A stretch of 64,000 nt of DNA from Porites lobata (taxonomy: Eukaryota; Cnidaria; Anthozoa; Scleractinia; Poritidae): positions 408,501-472,500 of the forward strand of contig CALNXK010000070.1 of the NCBI GenBank assembly GCA_942486035.1, in the 5' to 3' direction. This document shows, one piece after another, positions 1 through 12,700 of this stretch (positions are counted from its first letter, which is position 1; each line of letters begins with the position of its first letter). The notes beneath the pieces are model-generated. The model was not told where the DNA came from and searched no databases. It saw nothing but the letters and a program-made list of their open reading frames with translations. The position numbers and the translations under genes were made by a program.

Positions 1-143
1 ATGTGTTAGTACGGCCTATGTTGTTGCATCGTACGGCCCTCGTTTCTGTTCGACGGTTTTGTAAAAATTTGGGCAACTTGCAAGAATTTTTTGGGCAAAT
101 GGTTTACCGCCCCCCCTGACAAAAAATTGCCCGTACGCCTATG
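1..143. mobile_element. Right end of a hAT-like DNA transposon
   Basis: The last 14 bases (CCCGTACGCCTATG) match the right terminus of the complete element at 48557-49744, and the preceding ~130 bases resemble its right end (GGGCAA repeats, a run of C). The element continues left of the window. The paralogous site in the gene 2 copy (28933) lacks it and reads straight through, so this is an insertion. The expected 8-bp target duplication would begin at 144 (cacgtcat), but the left side cannot be seen. Confidence 0.7.
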
Positions 144-589
144 CACGTCATTCAATTGGTCACCAAATGTTGGTGAGTTTTTCTGGAGTCGCATTGTAAA
201 GGACTGTATCTAAGTTAAAAAAAAAATAATAATAACAATAAAATAAAGAATCGTTGTCTTGTGTTCACGTCCCGGTAGAAAAGGTGAAACTAAGAAGTTC
301 CACGTGGTAGTCGTGCAACGAGCGCAGGGAAATGTACAAAAAACGTGATTTAGGTGCAAAGTTTTTTTTTTGCTAATCTTAATCTATTTAACCTATTTGC
401 GTTTTCCTTGCCTTTGACGTCGTCGTTGCTTAAGCTCTCTATAAATAATTATTATCATCAGGATCGAAATAATTACCATTGTCGTATCATCATCATCATC
501 ATCTTGTAGTTTGTAGTTGACGCTCTATCATGACGGTTTAACGTAACTTCTTCTCTTACAATTCAAACCTGATTTTTGTTCTTTCAAAG

Positions 590-704
590 AGTGCTTGTGA
601 TACTCCCCGTTGCCAAAACAACGGTACCTGTCAGTCTGGATTCACAGAGAAAAAATATCGGTGTTTATGTCCTTCTGGTTTCACTGGTGAACAATGTGAA
701 CATG
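590..704 (+). CDS. Gene 1 exon: EGF-like domain (non-calcium type)
   Basis: It encodes a six-cysteine EGF module (ACDTPRC...NNGTC...YRCLCPSGFTGEQC) that lacks the D-I-N/D-E calcium motif. The acceptor follows ctttcaaag and the donor is catg|gtaagc. Phase 0 at the start matches the phase 0 end of the PAN exon upstream of the paralogous exon in gene 2. Confidence 0.85.
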
Positions 705-3700
705 GTAAGCTGTTCTTGAAAAGACTTTACCTTTATGCAAATAATCAAAGGTTCGTTAATCGTAATCAAGCTTGGGCTGTCCTTTGTCATTTCCTACGGC
801 AGTGTACAAAACGTTTACGTAGCGAACATTTTAAGATTTTGCTAGCCTCTCGTTTCAATTGGTTTATTAACTGTCATACACTTTCAAATGCTATTTCCTT
901 AAATTTTTGCGTTTTGTTTCCGGTAATCCTAAGTGTGTTTTTTGATTATTTGAGTTGAGTAATTTTAGAGCTTGTTTTTGAGTAGAAACAGTTCGTAATT
1001 GAAGGCCTTTCTTCAAGAGCATTTCAACTCTAAACCAAGAAAACGTGATATGGCCTGAGCGTTGATTATACCTCTAGGCTCGTTGCTAGGAAGCTCACTT
1101 GATTGAGCTCTCGAGGTAGGGGGGAAGGGGGGTGGCGGGGGGGGGGGGAGGGAGTGGGAGAATTCCATATAAAATTCTCGTCGGAAAATTGGAATGAAAC
1201 CGGCCCCTAAAGGAAACTTACCCAAATACCCAAATAAGTTTTTTCGAGGGAATATAACGGGGCTATAAGTTGACATACAAGGAACATGTCAATGTCAAAC
1301 ATCGAAACTGTGGGTCCAACCATAACAATTTAATAAGTTTATTCGTAAAAGTGAAAAAAAAAAATGAAACAAAAACAATAAGTCAATGTCTTAACAGACA
1401 GAGAAAGATGGCTTCACCTTGGAGTCGACACCATTTTTCTCGGCTTGCTGCTAATACTGTTATCATCTTCTAGTGACCTCATCTCTTGATTTCATGCACT
1501 GTAGATAAAAACGGGGAAAAGTCTAAAACACACAATGGGAACTTATTTTTTGCAATTATTGGTCAATATTATTTCAGACATCAATGAGTGTGAAGGAGGA
1601 ACTCACAATTGCAGTTCTAATGCGGTTTGTAACAACACCAAAGGATTCTATAACTGCACATGTAAACCAGGATATGAAGGGGACGGAAATAATTGCACAG
1701 GTGATATTTTTCGTACTTTAAGTCATTTTGAATGCCATCGAAAGCATTGCTGTTTTTTTCTATCATAAGACGCTCTTTTTATAACTTCTTTGCTAGATAG
1801 TAGACCATATTACCTCAAAAATTTAGGGGAAAGGTGAATGCTTAACACTGACCTTGTATTTTAAATGTTTTGTCTACTAACATGGCCGGCATCAGAAACT
1901 TTGCCTTTTTGTTTTTTTTCATACATTTCTTTTAAAACTTTCTTCTCAGTGCTGGCCTAACTTTTTAGAAAGCTTAGAGGAATTCACTCTGCAAACTAAT
2001 CCAGTCTCTATTGTTCTATATGATTTCAGACATCAATGAGTGTGAAGGAATAACTCACAATTGCAGTTCTAACGCGGTTTGTAATAACACGAAAGGATCC
2101 TACAACTGCACATGTAAACCAGGATATGAAGGGGACGGAAATCATTGCACAGGTGAAATTTTTCGTACTTTAGTCATTTTGAATGCCATCGAAAGCATTG
2201 CTGTTTTTATTTTTCTATGATACGATGCTCTTTATAGGAATTCTCTGCTAGATAGTAGACCATATTACCTCAAAATTTAAGTGCGCAGGTTAATGCTTAG
2301 TACCTTGTATTTTAAAAGTTTTGTCTCCTACCATGGCCGACATCAGAAACTTTGCTTTTTTGTTTTTTCTCAAACTTTCCTTTTCCAACTTTCTGCTTAG
2401 TGCTAGCCTCACTTTTTAGAAAGCTGAGACGAATTCGCTCTGCAAACTAAGCCAATCTCTATTGTTCTATATGATTTCAGACATCAATGAGTGTGAAGGA
2501 AAAACTCACAATTGCAGTTCTAATGCTGTCTTTCACAACATCAACGGATCCTGCAACTGCACATGTGAACCTGGGTACTTGGGAGACGGATGGAACTGTA
2601 CAGGTGATGAATACACAAATACATAAGGGACGTTCTGGTTAATGGGGGAAGTATCCTGACAAATTCGAGTTTTATTCGTGAAAGCCGTTAAAGCAAATTT
2701 GGAAATAATGACCTACTTTGGAAATGACGCAATACGGTGTTAACGTTATACTAACAATTATGGGTGATAAATGACAAAAGAATTAAATTCGGGTGGCTCT
2801 TATGGTATCTTGGGAGACACATTCATACGCTTAGTGAATAAAATGGAGGGTCAGTCCAAAAATCGATTGCGGGTCTATAACAAGCAAATAAGACGACGCA
2901 GGGACAATAAAAGGGTCTTAATTACCTTTGCTTTTGCAAGAAAGAATATTTTACCTCCAGAATAAGTAGATTTTAATTTTTCATCGATTGAGAACTCTCA
3001 GTTATTTACATGTAATTTAAAACTTATTTCAGATATCGATGAGTGTCTAGTAGATACACACCACAATTGCAGTTCTGATGCATTTTGTAATAACACCCAC
3101 GGATCCTACAACTGCACATGTAAACCAGGATATGAAGGGGACGGAAATAATTGCACAGGTGATATTTTTCGTAATTTAGTCATTTTGCGTGCCATCGAAA
3201 GCATTGCTGTTTTTATTTTTCCATAATAAGATGCTCTTTATCAATTTTTGCTAGACAGTAGACCATATTACCTCAGTTCAAATCTTAAGCGGAAAGTTTA
3301 TGACGCTTTGTACCTTGTATTTTAAATGTTTTGTCTCCTAACATGGCCAGCATCAGAAACTTTGCTTTTTTGTTTTTTCTGATGCATTTCTGTTACAACT
3401 TTCTTCTCAGTGCTGGCCTCACTTTTTAGAAATCTGAGAGGAATTCACTCTGCAAACTAAGCTTATCTCCATTGTTCAATATGATTTCAGACATCAATGA
3501 GTGTGAAGGAAAAACTCGGAATTGCAGTTCTAATGCGGTTTGTAATAACACCAAAGGTTCCTACAACTGCACATGTAAGCCAGGATATGAAGGAGACGGA
3601 GATAATTGCACAGGTAATTTCTTTCATAACTAAGTCATTTTGCATACCATCGAAAGCATTGCTGTTTTTATTTTTCCATGATAAGAGGCTCTTTATAGCA

Positions 3701-6700
3701 ATTCTTTGCTAGGTAGTAGACCATATTGCTTCAAAATTTTTAGTGGACAGGTTAATGCTTAGTACCTTGAATTTTTAATGTTTTGTCTCCTAACATGGCC
3801 GGCATCAGAAACTTTGCTTGTTTGTTTTTTCTCATGCATTTCTTTTACAACTTTCTACTTAGTGCTAGCCTCACTTTTTAGAAAGCTGAGACGAATTCAC
3901 TCTGGAAACTAAGCCAATCTCTATTGTTCTATATGATTTCAGACATCAATGAGTGTGAAAGAAAAACTCACAATTGCAGTTCTAATGCTGTTTTTCACAA
4001 CATCAACGGATCCTGCAACTGCACATGTGAACCTGGGTACTTGGGAGACGGATGGAACTGTACAGGTGATGAATACACAAATACATAAGGGACGTTCTGG
4101 TTAATGGGGAAGTATCCTGACAAATTCGAGTTTTATTCGTGAAAGCCGTTAAAGCAAATTTGGAAATAATGACCTACTTTGGAAATGACGCAATACGGTG
4201 TTAACGTTATACTAACAATTATGGGTGATAAATGACAAAAGAATTAAATTCGGGTGGCTCTTATGGTATCTTGGGAGACACATTCATACGCTTAGTGAAT
4301 AAAATGGAGGGTAAGTCCAAAAATCGATTGCGGGTCTATAACAAGCAAATAAGACAACGCAGGGACAACAAAAGGGTCTTAATTACCTTTGCTTTTGCAA
4401 GAAAGAATATTTTACCTCCAGAATAAGTAGATTTTAATTCTTCATCGATTGAGCACTCAGTTATTTACATGTAATTTAAAACTTATTTCAGATATCGATG
4501 AGTGTCTAGTAGATACACACCACAATTGCAGTTCTGATGCATTTTGTAATAACACCCACGGATCCTACAACTGCACATGTAAACCAGGATATGAAGGGGA
4601 CGGAAATAATTGCACAGGTGATATTTTTCGTAATTTAGTCATTTTGCGTGCCATCGAAAGCATTGCTGTTTTTATTTTTCCATAATAAGATGCTCTTTAT
4701 CAATTTTTGCTAGACAGTAGACCATATTACCTCAGTTCAAATCTTAAGCGGAAAGTTTATGACGCTTTGTACCTTGTATTTTAAATGTTTTGTCTCCTAA
4801 CATGGCCGGCATCAGAAACTTTGCTTTTTTGTTTTTTCTGATGCATTTCTGTTACAACTTTCTTCTCAGTGCTGGCCTCACTTTTTAGAAATCTGAGAGG
4901 AATTCACTCTGCAAACTAAGCTTATCTCCATTGTTCAATATGATTTCAGACATCAATGAGTGTGAAGGAATAACTCGCAATTACAGTTCTAATGCGGTTT
5001 GTAATAACACCAAAGGATCCTACAACTGCACATGTAAACCAGGATATGAAGGAGACGGAGATAATTGCACAGGTAATTTCTTTCATAACTAAGTCATTTT
5101 GCATACCATCGAAAGCATTGCTGTTTTTATTTTTCAATGATAAGATGCTCTTTATAGCAATTCTTTGCTAGGTGGTAGACCATATTGCTTCAAAATTTTT
5201 AGTGGACAGGTTAATGCTTAGTACCTTGAATTTTTAATGTTTTGTCTCCTAACATGGCCGGCATCAGAAACTTTGCTTGTTTGTTTTTTCTCATGCATTT
5301 CTTTTACAACTTTCTACTTAGTGCTAGCCTCACTTTTTAGAAAGCTGAGACGAATTCACTCTGGAAACTAAGCCAATCTCTATTGTTCTATATGATTTCA
5401 GACATCAATGAGTGTGAAGGAAAAACTCACAATTGCAGTTCTAATGCTGTTTTTCACAACATCAACGGATCCTGCAACTGCACATGTGAACCTGGATACT
5501 TGGGAGACGGATGGAACTGTACAGGTGATGAATACACAAATACATAAGGGACGTTCTGGTTAATGGGGGAAGTATCCTGACAAATTCGAGTTTTATTCGT
5601 GAAAGCCGTTAAAGCAAATTTGGAAATAATGACCTACTTTGGAAATGACGCAATACGGTGTTAACGTTATACTAACAATTATGGGTGATAAATGACAAAA
5701 GAATTAAATTCGGGTGGCTCTTATGGTATCTTGGGAGACACATTCATACGCTTAGTGAATAAAATGGAGGGTAAGTCCAAAAATCGATTGCGGGTCTATA
5801 ACAAGCAAATAAGACAACGCAGGGACAACAAAAGGGTCTTAATTACCTTTGCTTTTGCAAGAAAGAATATTTTACCTCCAGAATAAGTAGATTTTAATTC
5901 TTCATCGATTGAGCACTCAGTTATTTACATGTAATTTAAAACTTATTTCAGATATCGATGAGTGTCTAGTAGATACACACCACAATTGCAGTTCTGATGC
6001 ATTTTGTAATAACACCCACGGATCCTACAACTGCACATGTAAACCAGGATATGAAGGGGACGGAAATAATTGCACAGGTGATATTTTTCGTAATTTAGTC
6101 ATTTTGCGTGCCATCGAAAGCATTGCTGTTTTTATTTTTCCATAATAAGATGCTCTTTATCAATTTTTTGCTAGACAGTAGACCATATTACCTCAGTTCA
6201 AATCTTAAGCGGAAAGTTTATGACGCTTTGTATGGCCAGCATCAGAAACTTTGCTTTTTTGTTTTTTCTGATGCATTTCTTTTACAACTTTCTTCTCAGT
6301 GCTGGCCTCACTTTTTAGAAATCTGAGAGGAATTCACTCTGCAAACTAAGCTTATCTCCATTGTTCAATATGATTTCAGACATCAATGAGTGTGAAGGAA
6401 TAACTCGCAATTACAGTTCTAATGCGGTTTGTAATAACACCAAAGGATCCTACAACTGCACATGTAAACCAGGATATGAAGGAGACGGAGATAATTGCAC
6501 AGGTAATTTCTTTCATAACTAAGTCATTTTGCATACCATCGAAAGCATTGCTGTTTTTATTTTTCCATGATAAGATGCTCTTTATAGCAATTCTTTGCTA
6601 GGTAATAGACCATATTGCTTCAAAATTGTTAGTGGACAGGTTAATGCTTAGTACCTTGAATTTTTAATGTTTTGTCTCCTAACATGGCCGGCATCAGAAA

Positions 6701-9700
6701 CTTTGCTTGTTTGTTTTTTCTCATGCATTTCTTTTACATCTTTCTACTTATTGCTAGCCTCACTTTTTAGAAAGCTGAGAAGAATTCACTCTGCAAACTA
6801 AGCCAAACTCTATTGTTCTATATGATTTCAGACATCAATGAGTGTGAAGGAAAAACTCACAATTGCAGTTCTAATGCGGTTTGTCACAACATCAACGGAT
6901 CCTACAACTGCACATGTAAACCTGGATACATGGGAGACGGATGGAACTGTACAGGTGATGAATACACAAATACATACGGGACGTTATGGTTAATGGGGGA
7001 AGTATCTTGACAAATTCGAGTTTTATTCATGAAAGCCGTTAAAGCAAATTTGGAAATAATGACCTACCTTGGAAATGACGCAATACGGTCTTTATAACGT
7101 TATACTAACAATTATTGGTAATAACTGACAAAAGAATTAAATTCGGGTCACGATTATGGTATCTTGGGAGACACATTCATACGCTTAGTGAATAAAATGG
7201 AGGGTTTGTCCAATAATCGATCGCGGGTCTATAACAAACAAATAAGACGACGCAGGGACAATAAAAGGGTCTTAATTGCCTTTGCTTTTGCAAGAAAGAA
7301 TATTTTACCTCCAGAATAAGTAGATTTTAATTTTTCATCGATTGAGCAGTCTCAGTTATTTACATGTAATTTAAAACTTATTTCAGATATCGATGAGTGT
7401 CTAGTAGATACACACCACAATTGCAGTTCTGATGCATTTTGTAATAACACCCACGGATCCTACAACTGCACATGTAAACCAGGATATGAAGGGGACGGAA
7501 ATAATTGCACAGGTGATATTTTTCGTAATTTAGTCATTTTGCGTGCCATCGAAAGCATTGCTGTTTTTATTTTTCCATAATAAGATGCTCTTTATCAATT
7601 TTTGCTAGACAGTAGACCATATTACCTCAGTTCAAATCTTAAGCGGAAAGTTTATGACGCTTTGTACCTTGTATTTTAAATGTTTTGTCTCCTAACATGG
7701 CCAGCATCAGAAACTTTGCTTTTTTGTTTTTTCTGATGCATTTCTGTTACAACTTTCTTCTCAGTGCTGGCCTCACTTTTTAGAAATCTGAGAGGAATTC
7801 ACTCTGCAAACTAAGCTTATCTCCATTGTTCAATATGATTTCAGACATCAATGAGTGTGAAGGAAAAACTCGGAATTGCAGTTCTAATGCGGTTTGTAAT
7901 AACACCAAAGGTTCCTACAACTGCACATGTAAGCCAGGATATGAAGGAGACGGAGATAATTGCACAGGTAATTTCTTTCATAACTAAGTCATTTTGCATA
8001 CCATCGAAAGCATTGCTGTTTTTATTTTTCCATGATAAGAGGCTCTTTATAGCAATTCTTTGCTAGGTAGTAGACCATATTGCTTCAAAATTTTTAGTGG
8101 ACAGGTTAATGCTTAGTACCTTGAATTTTTAATGTTTTGTCTCCTAACATGGCCGGCATCAGAAACTTTGCTTGTTTGTTTTTTCTCATGCATTTCTTTT
8201 ACAACTTTCTACTTAGTGCTAGCCTCACTTTTTAGAAAGCTGAGAAGAATTCACTCTGCAAACTAAGCCAATCTCTATTGTTCTATATGATTTCAGACAT
8301 CAATGAGTGTGAAAGAAAAACTCACAATTGCAGTTCTAATGCTGTTTTTCACAACATCAACGGATCCTGCAACTGCACATGTGAACCTGGGTACTTGGGA
8401 GACGGATGGAACTGTACAGGTGATGAATACACAAATACATAAGGGACGTTCTGGTTAATGGGGGAAGTATCCTGACAAATTCGAGTTTTATTCGTGAAAG
8501 CCGTTAAAGCAAATTTGGAAATAATGACCTACTTTGGAAATGACGCAATACGGTGTTAACGTTATACTAACAATTATGGGTGATAAATGACAAAAGAATT
8601 AAATTCGGGTGGCTCTTATGGTATCTTGGGAGACACATTCATACGCTTAGTGAATAAAATGGAGGGTAAGTCCAAAAATCGATTGCGGGTCTATAACAAG
8701 CAAATAAGACAACGCAGGGACAACAAAAGGGTCTTAATTACCTTTGCTTTTGCAAGAAAGAATATTTTACCTCCAGAATAAGTAGATTTTAATTCTTCAT
8801 CGATTGAGCACTCAGTTATTTACATGTAATTTAAAACTTATTTCAGATATCGATGAGTGTCTAGTAGATACACACCACAATTGCAGTTCTGATGCATTTT
8901 GTAATAACACCCACGGATCCTACAACTGCACATGTAAACCAGGATATGAAGGGGACGGAAATAATTGCACAGGTGATATTTTTCGTAATTTAGTCATTTT
9001 GCGTGCCATCGAAAGCATTGCTGTTTTATTTTTCCATAATAAGATGCTCTTTATCAATTTTTTGCTAGACAGTAGACCATATTACCTCAGTTCAAATCTT
9101 AAGCGGAAAGTTTATGACGCTTTGTATGGCCAGCATCAGAAACTTTTTTTTTGTTTTTTCTGATGCATTTCTTTTACAACTTTCTTCTCAGTGCTGGCCT
9201 CACTTTTTAGAAAGATGAGAGGGATTTACTCTGCAGACTAAGCTTATCTCCATTGTTCAATATGATTTCAGACATCAATGAGTGTGAAGGAAAAACTCAC
9301 AATTGCAGTTCTAATGCTGTTTGTAATAACACCAAAGGATCCTACAACTGCACATGTAAACCAGGATATGAAAGAGACGGAGATAATTGCACAGGTAATT
9401 TCTTTTTCATAACTAAGTCATTTTGCATACCATCGAAAGCATTATTGTTTTTATTTTTCTATGATAAGATGCTCTTTATAGCAATTCTTTGCTAGGTAAT
9501 AGACCATATTGCTTCAAAATTGTTAGTGGACAGGTTAATGCTTAGTACCTTGAATTTTTAATGTTTTGTCTCCTAACATGGCCGGCATCAGAAACTTTGC
9601 TTGTTTGTTTTTTCTCATGCATTTCTTTTACATCTTTCTACTTATTGCTAGCCTCACTTTTTAGAAAGCTGAGAAGAATTCACTCTGCAAACTAAGCCAA

Positions 9701-12700
9701 ACTCTATTGTTCTATATGATTTCAGACATCAATGAGTGTGAAGGAAAAACTCACAATTGCAGTTCTAATGCGGTTTGTCACAACATCAACGGATCCTACA
9801 ACTGCACATGTAAACCTGGATACATGGGAGACGGATGGAACTGTACAGGTGATGAATACACAAATACATACGGGACGTTATGGTTAATGGGGGAAGTATC
9901 TTGGCAAATTCGAGTTTTATTCGTGAAAGCCGTTAAAGCAAATTTGGAAATAATGACCTACCTTGGAAATGACGCAATACGGTCTTAACGTTATACTAAC
10001 AATTATTGGTAATAACTGACAAAAGAATTAAATTCGGGTCACGATTATGGTATCTTGGGAGACAAATTCATACGCTCAGTGAATAAAATGGAGGGTTAGT
10101 CCAATAATCGATTGCGGGTCTATAACAAACAAATAAGACGACGCAGGGACAATAAAAGGGTCTTAATTGCCTTTGCTTTTGCAAGAAAGAATATTTTACC
10201 TCCAGAATAAGTAGATTTTAATTTTTCATCGATTGAGCACTCTCAGTTATTTACATGTAATTTAAAACTTATTTCAGATATCGATGAGTGTCTAGTAGAT
10301 ACACACCACAATTGCAGTTCTGATGCATTTTGTAATAACACCCACGGATCCTACAACTGCACATGTAAACCAGGATATGAAGGGGACGGAAATAATTGCA
10401 CAGGTGATATTTTTCGTAATTTAGTCATTTTGCGTGCCATCGAAAGCATTGCTGTTTTTATTTTTCCATAATAAGATGCTCTTTATCAATTTTTGCTAGA
10501 CAGTAGACCATATTACCTCAGTTCAAATCGTAAGCGGAAAGTTTATGACGCTTTGTACCTTGTATTTTAAATGTTTTGTCTCCTAACATGGCCAGCAGCA
10601 GAAACTTTGCTTTTTTGTTTTTTCAAATGCATTTCTTTTACAACTTTCTTCTCAGTGCTGGCCTCACTTTTTAGAAATCTGAGAGGAATTCACTCTGCAA
10701 ACTAAGCTTATCTCCATTGTTCAATATGATTTCAGACATCAATGAGTGTGAAGGAAAAACTCGGAATTGCAGTTCTAATGCGGTTTGTAATAACACCAAA
10801 GGTTCCTACAACTGCACATGTAAGCCAGGATATGAAGGAGACGGAGATAATTGCACAGGTAATTTCTTTCATAACTAAGTCATTTTGCATACCATCGAAA
10901 GCATTGCTGTTTTTATTTTTCCATGATAAGAGGCTCTTTATAGCAATTCTTTGCTAGGTAGTAGACCATATTGCTTCAAAATTTGTTAGTGCAAACTAAG
11001 CCAATCTCTATTGTTCTATATGATTTCAGACATCAATGAGTGTGAAGGAAAAACTCACAATTGCAGTTCTAATGCGGTTTGTCACAACATCAACGGATCC
11101 TACAACTGCACATGTAAACCTGGATACATGGGAGACGGATGGAACTGTACAGGTGATGAATACACAAATACATACGGAACGTTATGGTTAATGGGGGAAG
11201 TATCTTGACAAATTCGAGTTTTGTTCATAAAAGCTTAAAGTATATTTGGAAGTAATGACCTACCTTGGAAATGACGCAATACGATCTTGACGTTATACTA
11301 ACAATTATTGGTGATAAGTAAAAAAAAGAATGAAATTTCAGGTCACGATTATGGTATCTTGGGAGACAAATTCATACGCTTAGTGAATAAAATGGAGGGT
11401 TATCCAAAAATCGGTTGCGGGTGTATAACAAACAAATAAGACGATGGAGGGACAATAAAAGAGTCTTACCTTTGCTTTTGCAAGAAAGAGTATTTTACCT
11501 CCAGAATAAGTAGATTTTAATTTTTCAGCGATTGAGCATTCAGTTATTTACATGTGATTGAAAACTTATTTCAGATATCAATGATTGTGTGGCAGATACA
11601 CACAATTGCAGTTCTGATGCATTTTGTAATAACACCCACGGATCCTTCAATTGCACATGTAAACCTGGATTTACAGGAGATGGAGAAAACTGTGCAGGTA
11701 ATATTTTCAGTGGTACGTCTCTCTGTTCTCTTATGACAGCAGAAACTTCATCATATTTCTTCCATTCTCTGTTACAAACTTGCTTGCTTGCTATAAGAAT
11801 GCAACGACAGAGGTGGATCTAGGGGAGGTGGATTGAAAGGTTAGCCATCCCCCCTCTTTTTTAGCCGACTTACTTGTGTTTGTTGTCTCTTGTTATGCGT
11901 GTTATCGTGTACAGCAGAGAGAGAACATGTTTTTAAGGTTGTAATGTTATCATTTCTCTATTTTGTGGCGTTGTAAGAATTTGCGGTGTTACAGGTTCCT
12001 ATATTCATCCTTCCTCAACTGCAACGTTTTGGGGACGCCATTGGACAAGTTACCGGTATCACCCACTCCCTCCTAGCTCATAAAATCTTGGATCCGCCCA
12101 ACTGAACGAAAGCCGAGTGACGGGTGGGAGGAATCACATTGCGTACTAAGCAAACTATTTGTGGTGTTCAATAATTTATTATTTCAGACATCGACGAGTG
12201 TGAAGCAGACATTCACGGTTGCGGTTCTGATGCCATTTGTAACAACACCCACGGATCCTTCAATTGCACATGTAAACCTGGATATAAAAGAGATGGAAAA
12301 AACTGCACAGGTAATTTTCTTTTTAGTGTCTGGTCTGCTCGCATGGCATCAAAAGCTTTGTGTTTGTTTCCTTGTTTGCTTTATTTTCTTTTATTTCCTC
12401 AACAACTTTCTTCCTCTGTATCTAAACAAAAAAGGGAAGTACATTAGTACCGTTGTCTAGACAGCTGATAGGAATCCACCGTGCCAACCTAGTTTATTGT
12501 CATTGATGTTCAACATGATTTCAGACATCAATGAGTGTGAAGAAGGAACGTACAATTGCAGTTCTAATGCGGTTTGTAATAACACCAAAGGATATAATTA
12601 GTATAATTACATTGATGATTATTCAAGAAAAAAATAATAAAAATAGGCAAATTTTTGAAAGATTTTGGGGCTTTAAGATGTCGGTCGAGGGCGGCTCTGA

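Larger units (their letters stand above)
144..12594 (+). repeat. Segmental duplication, copy 1
   Basis: This block aligns in order with 28933-39436. It includes the non-coding stretch at 150-580, the EGF exon, the intron with the G-run, and the cbEGF exons and introns. Homology begins at the hAT end at 144 and stops inside a cbEGF exon at about 12594. The copies differ mainly in the number of three-exon cassettes and in extra exons present only in copy 2 (35091-35764, 37851-37976). Confidence 0.85.

Noticed and set aside
2771..2965. A 64-codon frame (MTKELNSGG...) repeated at 4232, 5692 and 8587
   Set aside because: It lies in the intron of the amplified cassette and is repeated only because the intron is. 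Other cassette copies (7100s, 10000s, 31530s) have it disrupted, and it has no splice or domain support.
3497..3712. 71-codon frames (MSVKEKLGIAVLMRF...) recurring across the array
   Set aside because: They are the cbEGF exons read in the wrong frame and run into the intron.
4946..5137. Minus-strand frames opposite cbEGF exons (also at 32257, 33220 and 34716)
   Set aside because: They are antisense shadows of the cbEGF exons, whose cysteine pattern and splice sites support the plus strand.
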